DNA of 64,000 nucleotides from Candidatus Mycoplasma haematobovis (GTDB lineage Bacteria; Bacillota_I; Bacilli_A; Mycoplasmatales; Mycoplasmoidaceae): NCBI RefSeq assembly GCF_001645765.1, contig NZ_LWUJ01000012.1, positions 1 to 64,000 of the forward strand, read 5' to 3'. Shown piece by piece: positions 1 to 9,723 of this stretch (position 1 is its first letter; each line of letters starts with the position of its first letter). The notes under the pieces were generated by a model. It saw only the letters and a program-made list of their open reading frames with translations, ran no database searches and was not told where the DNA came from. The position numbers and the translations under genes were made by a program.

Positions 1-99
1 CAATATTCAGACGAAGAAATAAGAAAATTGGAAGATTTGAAAAGTGAATTATCCAAATTTTCATCAGAACTTGAAGGATTAATTGATTTAAATAATTAA
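1..99 (+). CDS. Family B acidic anchored protein, C-terminal end (partial)
   Basis: The window opens inside this frame, which ends with TAA at 97-99. The 32 residues left are charged and helical (EEIRKLEDLKSEL...) and match the C-termini of the proteins at 8227 and 10873 (EEAIKRLEQMQGEL; EEELKTLLGLEAEL). The stop overlaps the next start as TAATG, the same junction as at 11898 between a family B and a family A gene. Function unknown. Confidence 0.8.
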   Translation, partial: QYSDEEIRKLEDLKSELSKFSSELEGLIDLNN

Positions 100-548
100 T
101 GAAACTACCAGCAAGCTTAAGCAAGCTGAAATCATTATTTCCAGTAATAGTTGTTGGCGCCTCTGTAGCAATAACTATTAAGTTATTGACAGAGGGTGCC
201 CCAACTGCGACAGAGTTAATTAAAGTTTCTGCAGAAGAAGACATCTTAGAGACTAATTACGAAGATAAGTTAGAGATTCCTCCAGAGCCCGAACCTGAGC
301 CACAGCCAAAAGAAGAAAATCCTCCTCAAGAAGAACCACCACAAGTTCAATCTGATGATGCTCAAGAACCTAAAGAAAATGAAGAACAGGATAAAAAAGA
401 CTCTGAAAATCAACAAAAATCAGATAGTGATGAGAAAAAAGAGGAAAAGTCTGAACAAAAGAAACAACCATCTGCTACAAAAAGAAGATTAGCCGAAACA
501 CCAATGGGGAAATTGATAGGTAGGTTAATTAATTCAAAGAAACAATAA
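99..548 (+). CDS. Family A anchored protein with acidic Pro/Glu tail
   Basis: 149 aa. The N-terminus (KLPASLSKLKSLFPVIVVGA) has basic residues and then one hydrophobic segment at about residues 12-30. A short stalk ending SAEEDI follows, then a low-complexity tail of Glu, Pro, Gln and Lys (PPEPEPEPQPKEE) and a basic end. Three paralogues lie at 9268, 10370 and 11898. The first 20 codons are almost invariant at DNA level while the tails diverge. The start overlaps the family B stop. Probably membrane-anchored with a disordered outer region; function not recognised. Confidence 0.85.
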   Translation: MKLPASLSKLKSLFPVIVVGASVAITIKLLTEGAPTATELIKVSAEEDILETNYEDKLEIPPEPEPEPQPKEENPPQEEPPQVQSDDAQEPKENEEQDKKDSENQQKSDSDEKKEEKSEQKKQPSATKRRLAETPMGKLIGRLINSKKQ

Positions 549-609
549 ACAATTTAATTAATTATTACTTTCTTGGGAGAAAAGTAAAAGATTATTGCCT
601 TATTAGATA

Positions 610-1218
610 ATGATTTCTGTAGCACAAAAGACTAGTATAGTTATTGGTGGTGTTGCTGCTGTATCTGGTTTAAGTTCTGCTATTTATTTATCTACTTGAA
701 CTACTATTGAACAACAAATTTCAAAAGAAGGACTTAAATTAATAAGTAATGAAGAGGATTACAAATTTGTTCTATTTATACATAAAGATAGTTCAGAATT
801 AAAGGTAGCAATAAATAAAGATTCTTTAGATTTTCAAGCACAAGGATTTGAGGTAAAGAAGTGATGTGAAAAAAGTCTTAAAGAATGAGCGCCAAATGAT
901 ACATTATTAAAGCAAGTTAAAGCATGATGTATTGTTCCAAAAATTAAGACTCTTAAAGATAAATTAACTGGAAAATTACATAAAGAAAACGCTTGACAAA
1001 GTAAATTTACAACTTTTGCTAGCAATCCAGATAAAGACAATAAATTGTTGGCAGCTTTAAATGAATCTAGATCAAAAAATCCCTTGGCTAAAGAATCAAA
1101 AGATGGAGGTACAGAATTAAGTAAATGATGTGATTCTGCTTTGGAACAGAAAATATATGAAGTAGATACAAAACATAAGACAGAAAAGAATATAGAGGAT
1201 TGGTGTTTTGAAAAATAA
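610..1218 (+). CDS. Family C anchored protein with four Trp-Cys motifs
   Basis: 202 aa with six in-frame TGA read as Trp. Anchor at about residues 9-28 (IVIGGVAAVSGLSSAIYL), then a conserved stretch SKEGLKLISNEEDYKF. Four Trp-Cys motifs follow (KKWCEKS, KAWCIVP, SKWCDSA, EDWCFEK), spaced as two paired-cysteine helical modules. Paralogues: 4809 and 12350, where the motif order is kept. It is followed within 40 bases by families D and E, so it is likely co-transcribed with them. Function unknown. Confidence 0.88.
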
Positions 1219-1256
1219 ATCTTAAAAATTAATATTCTTTAATTCTTAAGAAGGAT

Positions 1257-1925
1257 ATGTCTGTAGAGGTAGTGCAAAAAGTAGCAGCAGTAACAATAAT
1301 TGCTGGAGGTATAGGTGGTGGGTATTTTGCTTTAACAGGTGGTAGTTCTGGTACTTTGTCTGGAATGAGTCTTGCGTCTGGAAGAGATTTAATTAAAGAT
1401 TGAGATACTATTGAATCAAATTACAAAAATGAAAAGAATACAAATTTAATAGAGGGCATTCCAAAAGAAGCTTCAAAGCTTCAGGACAAAATTAAGAAAT
1501 GATGCGAAACTAAAGGTAACACTTATTATTTAGGGCCAACAGATAAGACTTATCGTTCTTATATGCTTTGATGTTTAAAGGAGATTGATTTAGATACAGC
1601 ATTAATTAGACAGGGACTTGAGTGAAAAGATGAAGGATGAGATAAGAAATTTGAGAAGAATAAAACTGCATTGCAAACATTGTTGAATAAAGGAACTAAT
1701 CCAAAACAAGAACCTGCAGATGCTAATAAATTAAGGAGTTGATGTGAAGAGAATAAGAAGGGAAGATACAAATATCTAGGCGATGATGCAGAGCATAAGG
1801 TAAGGTCTTATTGCTATTGAAGTAAAGAAGAATGAGAATTAGCAAATAAACCACAACAAGAAACTCCTCCTTCAGATTCCGCAATAGAACCATCTGCTCT
1901 TTCTTCTGATTCAGCTTCTAGATAA
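1257..1925 (+). CDS. Family D anchored protein
   Basis: 222 aa with eight in-frame TGA. The N-terminus SVEVVQKVAAVTIIAGGIGG is one anchor segment, then LTGGSSGTL. Cysteine motifs are IKKWCETKG, MLWCLKE, RSWCEEN and SYCYW, and the tail is Ser/Pro-rich. The paralogue at 13593 keeps motifs and order. It starts 38 bases after the C stop and one base before the E start, which indicates an operon. Function unknown. Confidence 0.87.
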
Positions 1926-1926
1926 T

Positions 1927-2502
1927 ATGACAATATTACCTCATCATATTGCTGGTATCTTTTTGTTAGGTGGTTTAACTGTGGGAAGTTATTTCACAGT
2001 TAATGCATTAACCCCTCCTTCTTTAGAAAGCAAGCTTAAGAATTTAAATTTAGAATTAGTTAGTACGGAATGAGGTGAAAAAGCACAAGAATACAAAAAA
2101 GATGGCAACAATAACTTAATACCTTCAATTGATAAGAGCAAACAAGAAAGAGAGATTGCAACATTGTTAGAGGGTTGATGCAAAAAGAAGAAAGATAAAT
2201 ATTTTTTAGGCAACACTGACATTAGTTACAGAAATTTTTCTGTTTGATGTACTGTTACAAAGACAATCAAAAATGTGTTGGTCGGAAGAAGATTAAAGGA
2301 ATTAGATCCAGAAGGCTGAACACAAAAATTTACCGCTTACAGTGCTGACACAAATACAGATAAATTTATTACTCCAAATAAGGGTGTTACTGAAGAAAAA
2401 TTAAAGGACTGATGTAGAGATACTCAAGCAAATACTAACTACACTTATGAAGGCGATGAAACTTTAAACAAGATATTAAGCTGGTGCTACGCAAATTCTT
2501 AA
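1927..2502 (+). CDS. Family E anchored protein
   Basis: 191 aa with five in-frame TGA. It opens MTILPHHIAGIFLLGGLTVG, an anchor preceded by a His pair, followed by the conserved TVNALTPPSLE. Cysteine motifs: GWCKKK, VWCTVT, DWCRDT and SWCYANS. The paralogue is at 14242. The last 27 bases are shared with the end of the convergent gene at 2476, so this stretch codes on both strands. Function unknown. Confidence 0.87.
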
Positions 2503-3081
2503 AGCGTTTTTAAAATCTTGGTCTTTTGGCCCTTTGTAAGGTTTTTTGTAGGCTTTAGAACATCAATCTTTAACTGCTTCTTTACCTCCGCTATTTAACT
2601 CTTTTCCTTTAGCAGTAATTAATTCTTGATCTAATTCCGTGTTTTCATTTATTTTCTTCAAGTTTTGCAAAGCAACTTCTCATTTTTCATCCTTACCTTC
2701 ATCAATAGCATTAGTTATTTGTTCTTTAATAGAGAAAGTGCAGTAATTTTGTATATTTTGATACTCTTTTGAATCTTCTTTATTAACAACATTATTAATA
2801 TTGCTATTACATCAATCTCTTAATTCTATTCAAGTAGCGTTAGTATTCTTATCCTTCAAGGCACCTAATTCATCTACTAAAGTGTTTTTGTCGGCAACCT
2901 TTAAAGAAACTAGTCTCGCTTCTCAATTAGTTTTGTGTGTTTCACTCGTAGTAGTCAGTAAAGTATCTTTAAATAATTTAGAGTAGGTTGATGTTGTTAT
3001 GTTGTGATAAATACCGTAACCCAACCCCCCAACACTGGCTAAAGATCCAACACCTAAACCTACTTTAGTTAATAAATTCAT
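2476..3081 (-). CDS. Family F anchored protein
   Basis: 201 aa read from 3081 down to TAA at 2478-2476. Anchor NLLTKVGLGVGSLASVGGLG, then YHNITTSTYSK, which is conserved in the copy at 6066 and, more loosely, at 14857. Motifs: LRDWCNS, IQNYCTF, VKDWCSK, and C-terminus LRICVAPA. The start overlaps the stop of the next gene upstream (TAATG), so F and G are translationally linked. The C-terminal 27 bases overlap the E gene on the plus strand. Function unknown. Confidence 0.87.
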
Positions 3082-3680
3082 TAGTTTGTTCTTTTGCAGT
3101 GCTCTTTAGCATCTTTAAATTCCAAATCATCGTCGCCACCGAATACTTCAACAGCTATATCGTTACATCATTTTTGCAATTCAGTGCCATTGGTATTTGA
3201 ACCCTTGGCTACTTTTTTCAAGGATGAAGAAAGTGGTTTAGTTCCGTTTTGGTTTAATTTATTAAATCTAGTATTTCAAGTAGCTGATCCATCTGCTCAA
3301 CTCGTATCACCTACTTTATCTTTAACGTTTCAAGAGCAGTATTCTTTAAAGTCCTTAAATAGTGGAGATTCTTTCTTATCAAAAGTACTTTTGTATATTT
3401 CTTCACACGCTTTTTGAAAATCTTCTTTTGCACTATTAACATCGGTTTTTGCTTTAGTTTGAGCATTCTTTAATTTTTGAATATCTGAATTTACAGTTCC
3501 GTCTTTAAGTTTGTTTAATTTTGCAGTTATTAAGGTAGTATCTTTAGTGAAGTCTATTAATGCTTTTTCAAATTTGCCTTTAATGGTTGTTGTGTTTTGT
3601 GTTAGTAGTAAATAGGTACCACCAGTACCAATTATTGTTGTTCCAGTTATTCCTGCAATAACAGGTACTAATTTAGACAT
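3081..3680 (-). CDS. Family G anchored protein
   Basis: 199 aa with four in-frame TGA. Anchor SKLVPVIAGITGTTIIGTGG followed by TYLLLTQN. Motifs: KACEEIY then KEYCSW, and LQKWCND then KEHCKRTN, which make two paired-cysteine modules. Its copy at 6674 is close in the N-terminal half. First gene of a G-F minus-strand pair, with the divergent gene at 3723 starting 42 bases away. Function unknown. Confidence 0.87.
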
Positions 3681-3722
3681 TTAAAGTTATTTCTTCTTAT
3701 ATTAGTATTAAGAGCTAAGAAT

Positions 3723-4763
3723 ATGGCAAATACTAATTTAGCTAAGACTGCTTATGGTTTATTAGGTACTGGAGTATTACTAGGAGCAGGATATATTGGA
3801 AGACCATATATATTTGGTGATAAGATTGCTGATCTTCTTAAGGTTCATAATACTGAAAAACAATTATTAACTTCAGCTTCACCAAGCTATAGTGAAAGGT
3901 GAAAAAAGGCTTGGTTTAACTATAGGAAGGATAACCAGAATAAAGAGAAAGATGTATGAGAGATTGGAGATTGGGATAAGACATTTGTAAAAAAAGACGA
4001 TATTGTTGCTCCTACTTCTTTTGTAGATGCTTGTGAGAGAAATTCACGAGTATCTGTATCTAGTCACTTAAATCCTCTTTACAAACAAGTATTAGATTGA
4101 TGTACTAGTGACTCCAAAGTAAGTATTAAGGATTTAATAAGAGATTCAGGTAAGAGAATACTTAATAAATTTGATTCAAAAACAAAAGAAGACTCTGGTT
4201 GAAAACCATTATTTAAGAGATATTTAACATCTAACAAAAATAGAGAGCAAGATGTTTTGAAGGTTTCTGGTTGAGTAAATAATCCAGATCCAGCAAATAA
4301 ATTAGAGAATAATGCACAAATTCTTGAAGACTTTATTAGTAAGTGTACTGCGTTATCTGAGAAAACTGTAGAGAATGTAGGTGATGCAAATTATCAAGAT
4401 GCTGTTAGTTATTGTTCTGATGATATTCATGCTGAAGATTTAGTTAAAGAATCTGGAAGAAAAATGATTGACTTAAGTAAATTAACTCCAAGCAGTGACG
4501 GAACAGCAAATGCATTAGCTAGAGAAATATGACAGAAATATATTAAGAAAAATGAAAATAAAGATAATGGAGAAGATGAGTGAAAAGTAGATCAATGACA
4601 TTTAAAGAAAAAAACACCAGAATCAATTCCAGAGAAGTTTTGAGACAACTGTAAGAATAAAAGAAAATCAAACATTAGGAGTGTGGAGGATACACTCTTT
4701 GAACAAGTTAAGAATTATTGTTCTGTGGAAAGTAGTAGAACTGAGTACATAGAGGCAGACTAG
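3723..4763 (+). CDS. Single-copy 346 aa anchored protein, cysteine-containing
   Basis: 346 aa with nine in-frame TGA. Weak anchor at about residues 8-26 (KTAYGLLGTGVLLGAGYIG), then a long charged helical domain. Cysteine motifs: VDACERN, LDWCTSD, FISKCTA, VSYCSDD, FWDNCKN and VKNYCSV. It is longer than the cassette proteins and has no close relative in the window, but its cysteine pattern looks like a three-module version of the same design. Divergent from the G gene at 3081. Function not recognised. Confidence 0.85.
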
Positions 4764-4808
4764 GTAATGGAGCCTATAGGTTCATTTAAATACTAGTAAA
4801 AGTTAAAG

Positions 4809-5435
4809 ATGGCAACAGCTTTAGTTAAAGGGGCCGTAGCAGTTGGTGCATTAGCTACTGCTTCAGGAGTAGGGACTGCAATATATTTCAATACTGGGAC
4901 TACTATAGCTGATAAGTTAGCAGGCACAGCACTTAAATTAATAAGTAATAAAGAAGACTACAAATTTATTCTTTTTGATAATAAAGCTAAACAAGAATTT
5001 AAAGATGCTATTGGAAAAAAGACTGTTGATCATAATGACTCTACACATATAGATGCTTTAGATAATTGATGCAAAGAAAAGCTTAAAGCTTGAGCATCAA
5101 GTGATAAGGATAACAGTATTTATGAGAAAGTTAAAGCATGATGTGTTGAGCCAACCAAAAGAACTCTAAGACAAAAACTTAAAGGAGCTTTACATAGAGA
5201 TACTGAATGACAAGGGAAATATACTGGCTTTGCAGGTGATACCTCAAAGGGCACTAAATTTTTAGATGCTTTAAAGAATGCTTTTCCCAGAGTTACTCTC
5301 GAGAAAACAACAGCAGAAGGTGGAGCAAAATTAAAGGAATGATGTGTGGGGACTTTGGAATTAAGGATTTATGAAGTTACTGATCATAAATCAGAAGAAA
5401 ATATTCAGACTTGGTGTTTAGATGCTTCTAGGTAG
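4809..5435 (+). CDS. Family C anchored protein
   Basis: 208 aa with five in-frame TGA. Anchor at about residues 7-27 (KGAVAVGALATASGVGTAIY), then ADKLAGTALKLISNKEDYKF, clearly paralogous to 610 and 12350. Trp-Cys motifs at NWCKEK, AWCVEP, EWCVGT and TWCLDAS. The next gene (family X, ATG at 5422) overlaps its end by 14 bases, as the family X gene overlaps family C at 12948. Function unknown. Confidence 0.87.
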
Positions 5436-6061
5436 TTTGCCTTGAAAAAAAGGTTTGTTCAACTCTTGGTAGTTGTGCTTCGTTAGGAGCTGGGGTATAT
5501 ATTTATCTATTAATACCCTCTGCAGAACCACAAAATGTTGGAGAGGTATTGAATAGAGCTGGTTTTGAAGGTATAGAAAAAGCTTCTACTGAAGACTTAA
5601 TGAAAATTGTAAAGGCTTACAAAGAAGCCTTAAAGAGTGGTAAGAAATTTGAAAAAATGGAGGAAGTTGAAGTTGATGGTAAGACAGATGAAGAAATAGG
5701 AGAACAAATTAAAGGTGGTTGCAGAAGAATAGCTGTAAGTGGAGTTTCTTCAGTTAATAAAGATACTGGTCGTAGATTTTGTGTTGTTCCAGTAACCGTA
5801 GAAGAAACATTAAAGAAACAAGGAATTAGATTTTTAGACGTTGATGGCAACGGGGATGATACTCATTGAGGGGAAAAAGTAGAGTTATTGTTTGGATCGG
5901 GCAAAGCTAATGAATCTATGAAAAAGGAAAATGATTCTAGTAAGAAAGTAGATATGATCAAGGCTTCTTGTAGAGATTTAAAAACAGCTCCTACTACTTC
6001 AGGAGGATTTAATTCTTTCTTAACTGTTGCAACAACTTATTGTTCTATTAAAGGAAAATAA
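5422..6061 (+). pseudogene. Family X anchored protein, out of frame at an A7 tract
   Basis: Reading from ATG 5422 gives MLLGSLPWKK and then stops at TAG. Removing one A from the run of seven at 5445-5451 continues into a full protein: anchor GSCASLGAGVYIYLLIPSAE, then VGEVLNRAGFEGIEKAS to the end. The intact paralogue at 12948 reads MALNLPWKKI across the same point, so the frame break is specific. Downstream motifs are IKGGCRR, RRFCVVP, IKASCRD and TTYCSIK. No ATG, GTG or TTG lies ahead of the anchor in the second frame. Could be phase-off, rescued by slippage, or a base-call error. Confidence 0.75.
5445..5451 (+). repeat. A7 homopolymer causing a frameshift
   Basis: Seven A residues at codons 9-10 of the family X gene at 5422. 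The paralogue at 12948 has six A at the same place and is in frame. One base fewer restores a complete reading frame here. Confidence 0.85.
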
Positions 6062-6065
6062 ACAA

Positions 6066-6674
6066 TTAACCAGTTACACAAACTTTTGAGGCATTTTCGA
6101 AGGTTTGATCTTTTTCTCCTTTAAAGGGTTTTGAAAATACAGAAGTACATCAACCTTTAACGGCGGCATTTGCCTCAGCCCCTTTTATTTTATCTTTAGT
6201 AGTCTTTAATACACTGTCTAATTTTTTGTCGTCAATCCCTTGTAATTTTGTATGTCCTACAGCTCACTGATTATCACCATTACCACTAGGAATTTCAGAG
6301 ATAGGATTAGTTAATTTTTCTTTAATAGAGAAAGTACAGTAATTCTCTATATTTTGAAGTTCTTTTCCGCCTTTATTTGAATTATCAATAATACCTTTAC
6401 ATCAATCTCTTAAATCTGTTCAAGCAACTACTGGATTTTGTTTTTCTTTAACAGATTGTAGACTATTAATTAAAGTATCTTTTGTTGCTACCTTTAAAGA
6501 AACAAGCCTTGCTTCTCAATTAGTTTTGTGTGTTTCACCTTCGGTATTTAATAGGGTTCCTTCTAGGGATTTAGAGTAGGTTGATGTTGTTATGTTGTGA
6601 TAAACACCATAACTCAAGCCACTGGCCCCTGCTACGGTTGTAACTCCTATTCCTATCTTAGCTATTGGATTCAT
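6066..6674 (-). CDS. Family F anchored protein
   Basis: 202 aa. Anchor NPIAKIGIGVTTVAGASGLS, then the conserved YHNITTSTYSKSLEG. Motifs: LRDWCKG, IENYCTF, VKGWCTS, ending SKVCVTG. Close paralogue of 2476, including a stretch of near-identical DNA from the end of the anchor through KTNWEARLVSLKVA. The start overlaps the G stop (TAATG). Its end lies four bases from the convergent family X stop. Function unknown. Confidence 0.87.
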
Positions 6675-7273
6675 TAGTTGTCTTTTCCACAAGAAGCCTT
6701 AGCATCCTTAAATTCTAGATTATCTTCTCCTTCATAAATAGAATTAGCAATATTTTCGCATCATTCTTTCAATTTATTTCCATCATTACCTGCTCCATTT
6801 GCAATAGTTGTTAAGGAAACAGAAGAAGGTTTAGTATTTTCAACCTTTAGTTTGTTAAATCTTGCACTTCAATCAGCTCCGCTAGCAAATCAATTTTCAG
6901 TAGTTATTACATCTTTGATATTCTTGGAGCAATAAGATTGAAAATCCCTAAACAAATCTGAATCTTTCTTATCAAAAGCACTATTGTATATTTCCTTACA
7001 TCCCTCCTTAAAATCATTTAATCCTTGATTAGTTCCCTTAACTTCTTTATTTTTTGCTGATATTAATTTTGAGTGTTTAGGAACAGAATTACTTGATTTT
7101 AATTTTGTTAATTTTTCAGTTATTAAAGCAGTGTCTTTTGTGAAATCTAAAATTGCATGTTTAAATTCAATCTTAAAACTTTTTGTGTTTTGTGTTGATA
7201 ATAAATAACCACCTCCAACACCAATTATTGTTGTTCCAGTTACTCCCGCAACAATAGGTACTAATTTGGACAT
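6674..7273 (-). CDS. Family G anchored protein
   Basis: 199 aa. Anchor SKLVPIVAGVTGTTIIGVGG, then YLLSTQNTKSF. Motifs: KEGCKEIY, QSYCSKN, LKEWCEN and KASCGKDN. Same architecture as 3081, and it heads the G-F pair in the same order. The 195 bases upstream carry the inverted and direct repeats annotated at 7372. Function unknown. Confidence 0.87.
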
Positions 7274-7371
7274 ATTTTTAATAACTACTTAAATAATTAA
7301 TAGTATTTTTAAGCTAAGAATGACTAACTGTAATTAATAGAATACTTAATTATTTAGAAGTAAGTATAGGT

Positions 7372-7421
7372 TTTGTTCTTTCAAAAAATTTCTGTGATAA
7401 CTGTGATACAAAAAGAACAAA
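7372..7421. promoter_or_regulatory. Inverted repeat enclosing a direct repeat, between divergent genes
   Basis: TTTGTTCTTT at 7372-7381 is matched in reverse complement by AAAGAACAAA at 7412-7421. Between them CTGTGATA occurs twice (7392-7399 and 7401-7408). It lies in the only sizeable gap of this arm, 48 bases before the collagen-like gene and about 100 bases from the divergent G start. It could be an operator or a transcript stem. The function is inferred only from symmetry and position. Confidence 0.4.
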
Positions 7422-7468
7422 TCTTATTAATGGGATTTTAAAGTTCCAAGAATTAAATAGGAACATAT

Positions 7469-8194
7469 ATGGCAAAGAGCTTTAAATCTTTCTTACCTCA
7501 ATTATCTATTGTTGTCCCTGCAGTAACTACAGGAATGCTTATCTTTTCTGATAAGGTTGATCCCATTACTTCATTACTTTCTAAATCTGAAGCAGAAAAA
7601 AAGGAAGAAGATAGTAGCATAAAGAAAACATCTAAAGATCAAGGCGAAAAAGGTAAGGATGGAGATGGCGGAGCAGGGGGAAAAGATGGAGAAAAAACTA
7701 AAGAGATGAATAAAGGAGGATTAGGTGAAAAAGGCGATGGAGCAGAAGCAAAAGGTGGTTCAGGAAAAGGAGATGCTGGAGCTAAAGGACCTGAAGGTAA
7801 TACTGGAAAAGATGGCGAAGCTGGTGCACAAGGAGGCAGTCCAAATGGAATTCAGAATGGTTTAGATAGTGGGGTAGCAGGAGGAATTGGACAGGGTCCC
7901 GAAGCACAAGATGGTGCATCTATTTCTTTACCTGCTAGTGGATTAGGGCAACAATCTCAAGGATCTGATAATCTAACTGATCAAGCTCAAAATCCTTCGG
8001 GAGAAGGGCAATCACAAGCTGGAGATTCAACTGCTGGTATTCAAGATAGTTCATCAAATAGTAATGTTATTTCTGGAAGTAGTGATGGCGCGGAAAGAAC
8101 AGAAGTAGAAGGTACAACTTCTGTTGGAGGACCACAACCTTTTGCTCCTGCCTTTGCATCTATAATAGGCGATTTAATGTCTGAAGATCTCTAG
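7469..8194 (+). CDS. Collagen-like Gly-rich anchored protein
   Basis: 241 aa with no Trp and no Cys. N-terminal hydrophobic segment at about residues 10-27 (LSIVVPAVTTGMLIFSD), then a charged spacer. An imperfect Gly-X-X region runs at about residues 58-135 (GEKGKDGDGGAGGKDGEKTK; GSGKGDAGAKGPEGNTGKDG). The C-terminal half is rich in Gln, Ser and Gly. Collagen-like Gly-X-Y tracts in bacterial surface proteins often act as extended stalks or host-binding regions; this role is inferred. The phrase IQNGLDSG reappears as VQNSLDSG in the minus-strand protein at 62775. Confidence 0.85.
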   Translation: MAKSFKSFLPQLSIVVPAVTTGMLIFSDKVDPITSLLSKSEAEKKEEDSSIKKTSKDQGEKGKDGDGGAGGKDGEKTKEMNKGGLGEKGDGAEAKGGSGKGDAGAKGPEGNTGKDGEAGAQGGSPNGIQNGLDSGVAGGIGQGPEAQDGASISLPASGLGQQSQGSDNLTDQAQNPSGEGQSQAGDSTAGIQDSSSNSNVISGSSDGAERTEVEGTTSVGGPQPFAPAFASIIGDLMSEDL

Positions 8195-8226
8195 TTAATT
8201 AATTTAAATTTGATGTTTTTTCAATA

Positions 8227-9264
8227 ATGATACCTTTAATTAAGTTACTGAAGATTGTGTTGCCTGTTGCCACAGTAACAACAGCAACCATATTGACAAC
8301 TTCTTTAATATCTTCTGGAAAAGTTGATTTAGATAAGAAAAAAGAAAACGAAGATCAAGAATTGAATGATTTTGTAAAGCCTCCTGAAGACTTTGAAGAT
8401 GAGAAGATTTTTTATTCTAAAGAAGGTGATTCAGATAATTTGAGAACACTAGACAAAGACACTGCTAAGAAGATTGAAGAATTAATGCAAAAGAACGGAG
8501 GCAAATTGGAAAAAGGAGAACAATTGGGAGATACTGTTCAAGCTCCAAATCCTGAAATTAATCCAAATGTCCCAGAAAATCAACCACAAAACGTAGGAAA
8601 AGCGGATTCTCCAGAAATTACTTCTAAAGCAGAAGATAAAGATATGACTAGTGTTCCTAAAGGAAATAATAAAGATGAGGGCGATACAATTTCTGAGACT
8701 AAAGATACATTAATAAGTACTTCTGAGTCTACTGATGATGATTTTACTAATGGCCGTGATGACCCTCAACAACCGTCTTTAGATGATGACAAAAAAGATA
8801 GTGATGTTAATGAAACACCTCCTTTAGATACTGAGGAAAATGATTTGAATAAAGGGAAAGAAGGGCCAGAGATTAGAGATGATAAGTCCCAAAATGAAGG
8901 GATAGGAGATGTGAATTCAGTAGTACAGAAAACTTTAGAGCCACAGTCATCTACAGAAGAAAATGGTGTCGAAACTAATGATGATACGAGTGTTGATCCA
9001 GTAACTAATCCAGAAATGAAAAATGAAGTAGGAGAAGCGACACATCAAGATGTGTCTATGGAAGCAAAAGGTGATTTAGGTAAAGGGCCTAACTTTGATA
9101 CTTCTAAAGAATCAGGAGACTCTAAAGGTTTAGATGGCGGAAATGATGATCAAATATCTGACGGCAATTCCGACAGATATTCTGAAGAAGCAATTAAACG
9201 ATTAGAACAAATGCAAGGAGAATTATCTGAATTTGAACTTAGATTGAAACAACTAATTGATTAA
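8227..9264 (+). CDS. Family B anchored protein with long acidic tail
   Basis: 345 aa. N-terminal segment IPLIKLLKIVLPVATVTTAT leads into a membrane helix (to about residue 32). About 270 residues dominated by Asp, Glu, Ser, Asn and Lys follow, without cysteine, so probably disordered. The last 30 residues form a charged helix (EEAIKRLEQMQGELSEFELR). Membrane-proximal motif LNDFVKPPEDFEDEKIFYS is kept in 10873. Followed three bases later by family A. Function unknown. Confidence 0.86.
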   Translation: MIPLIKLLKIVLPVATVTTATILTTSLISSGKVDLDKKKENEDQELNDFVKPPEDFEDEKIFYSKEGDSDNLRTLDKDTAKKIEELMQKNGGKLEKGEQLGDTVQAPNPEINPNVPENQPQNVGKADSPEITSKAEDKDMTSVPKGNNKDEGDTISETKDTLISTSESTDDDFTNGRDDPQQPSLDDDKKDSDVNETPPLDTEENDLNKGKEGPEIRDDKSQNEGIGDVNSVVQKTLEPQSSTEENGVETNDDTSVDPVTNPEMKNEVGEATHQDVSMEAKGDLGKGPNFDTSKESGDSKGLDGGNDDQISDGNSDRYSEEAIKRLEQMQGELSEFELRLKQLID

Positions 9265-9267
9265 TTA

Positions 9268-9720
9268 ATGGCTATTCCAGCAAGCTTAAGCAAGCTGAAA
9301 TCTTTATTTCCAGTATTTGTTGTTGGAGCATCTGTTGCAATCACGATTAAGTTATTAACTGAATCAACACCATTAACTTCTGAGATATTTCAGGTTAAGG
9401 CAGAAGAAGATATTTTTAGTCCAGAATATAAAGATGAGCTTGTAGAGCCTAAAGAACCTGAACCTGAACCGGAGCCACAACAAGAACCAGAAGCTCAGCC
9501 TAAACAGGAAGAAGAGGACAACAAAGATAAACAAGAAGAACAATCCCCAGAAGAAAGTGACCAACAAGATTCATCGTCTGATCAAAAAGAAGAAAAAGAT
9601 GATGCCCAGAAAAACGAGAAAAAGGATGAAAAGCAACCTTCTGGTGGTAGGATGTTTGGAAATAGTTCTACTGCACAATTGTTAAAGAAAATTTTGGGTG
9701 GAGGAGGTCAGAAGAAATAA
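9268..9720 (+). CDS. Family A anchored protein with acidic Pro/Glu tail
   Basis: 150 aa. AIPASLSKLKSLFPVFVVGA then a membrane segment, VKAEEDIFSPEYKDE, and a tail of Glu-Pro repeats (EPEPEPEPQQEPE) passing into Glu/Lys/Gln. The C-terminus is Gly-rich and basic. It sits directly behind family B, as in two other places in the window. Function unknown. Confidence 0.86.
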   Translation: MAIPASLSKLKSLFPVFVVGASVAITIKLLTESTPLTSEIFQVKAEEDIFSPEYKDELVEPKEPEPEPEPQQEPEAQPKQEEEDNKDKQEEQSPEESDQQDSSSDQKEEKDDAQKNEKKDEKQPSGGRMFGNSSTAQLLKKILGGGGQKK

Positions 9721-9723
9721 ATC

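Noticed and set aside
834-1040. Open frames opposite family C, D and E genes (also 1559-1771, 1989-2222, 5617-5850)
   Set aside because: They have no motif of the window's families and lie antisense to genes whose paralogues conserve the coding frame. AT-rich, UGA-containing genes produce such shadows.
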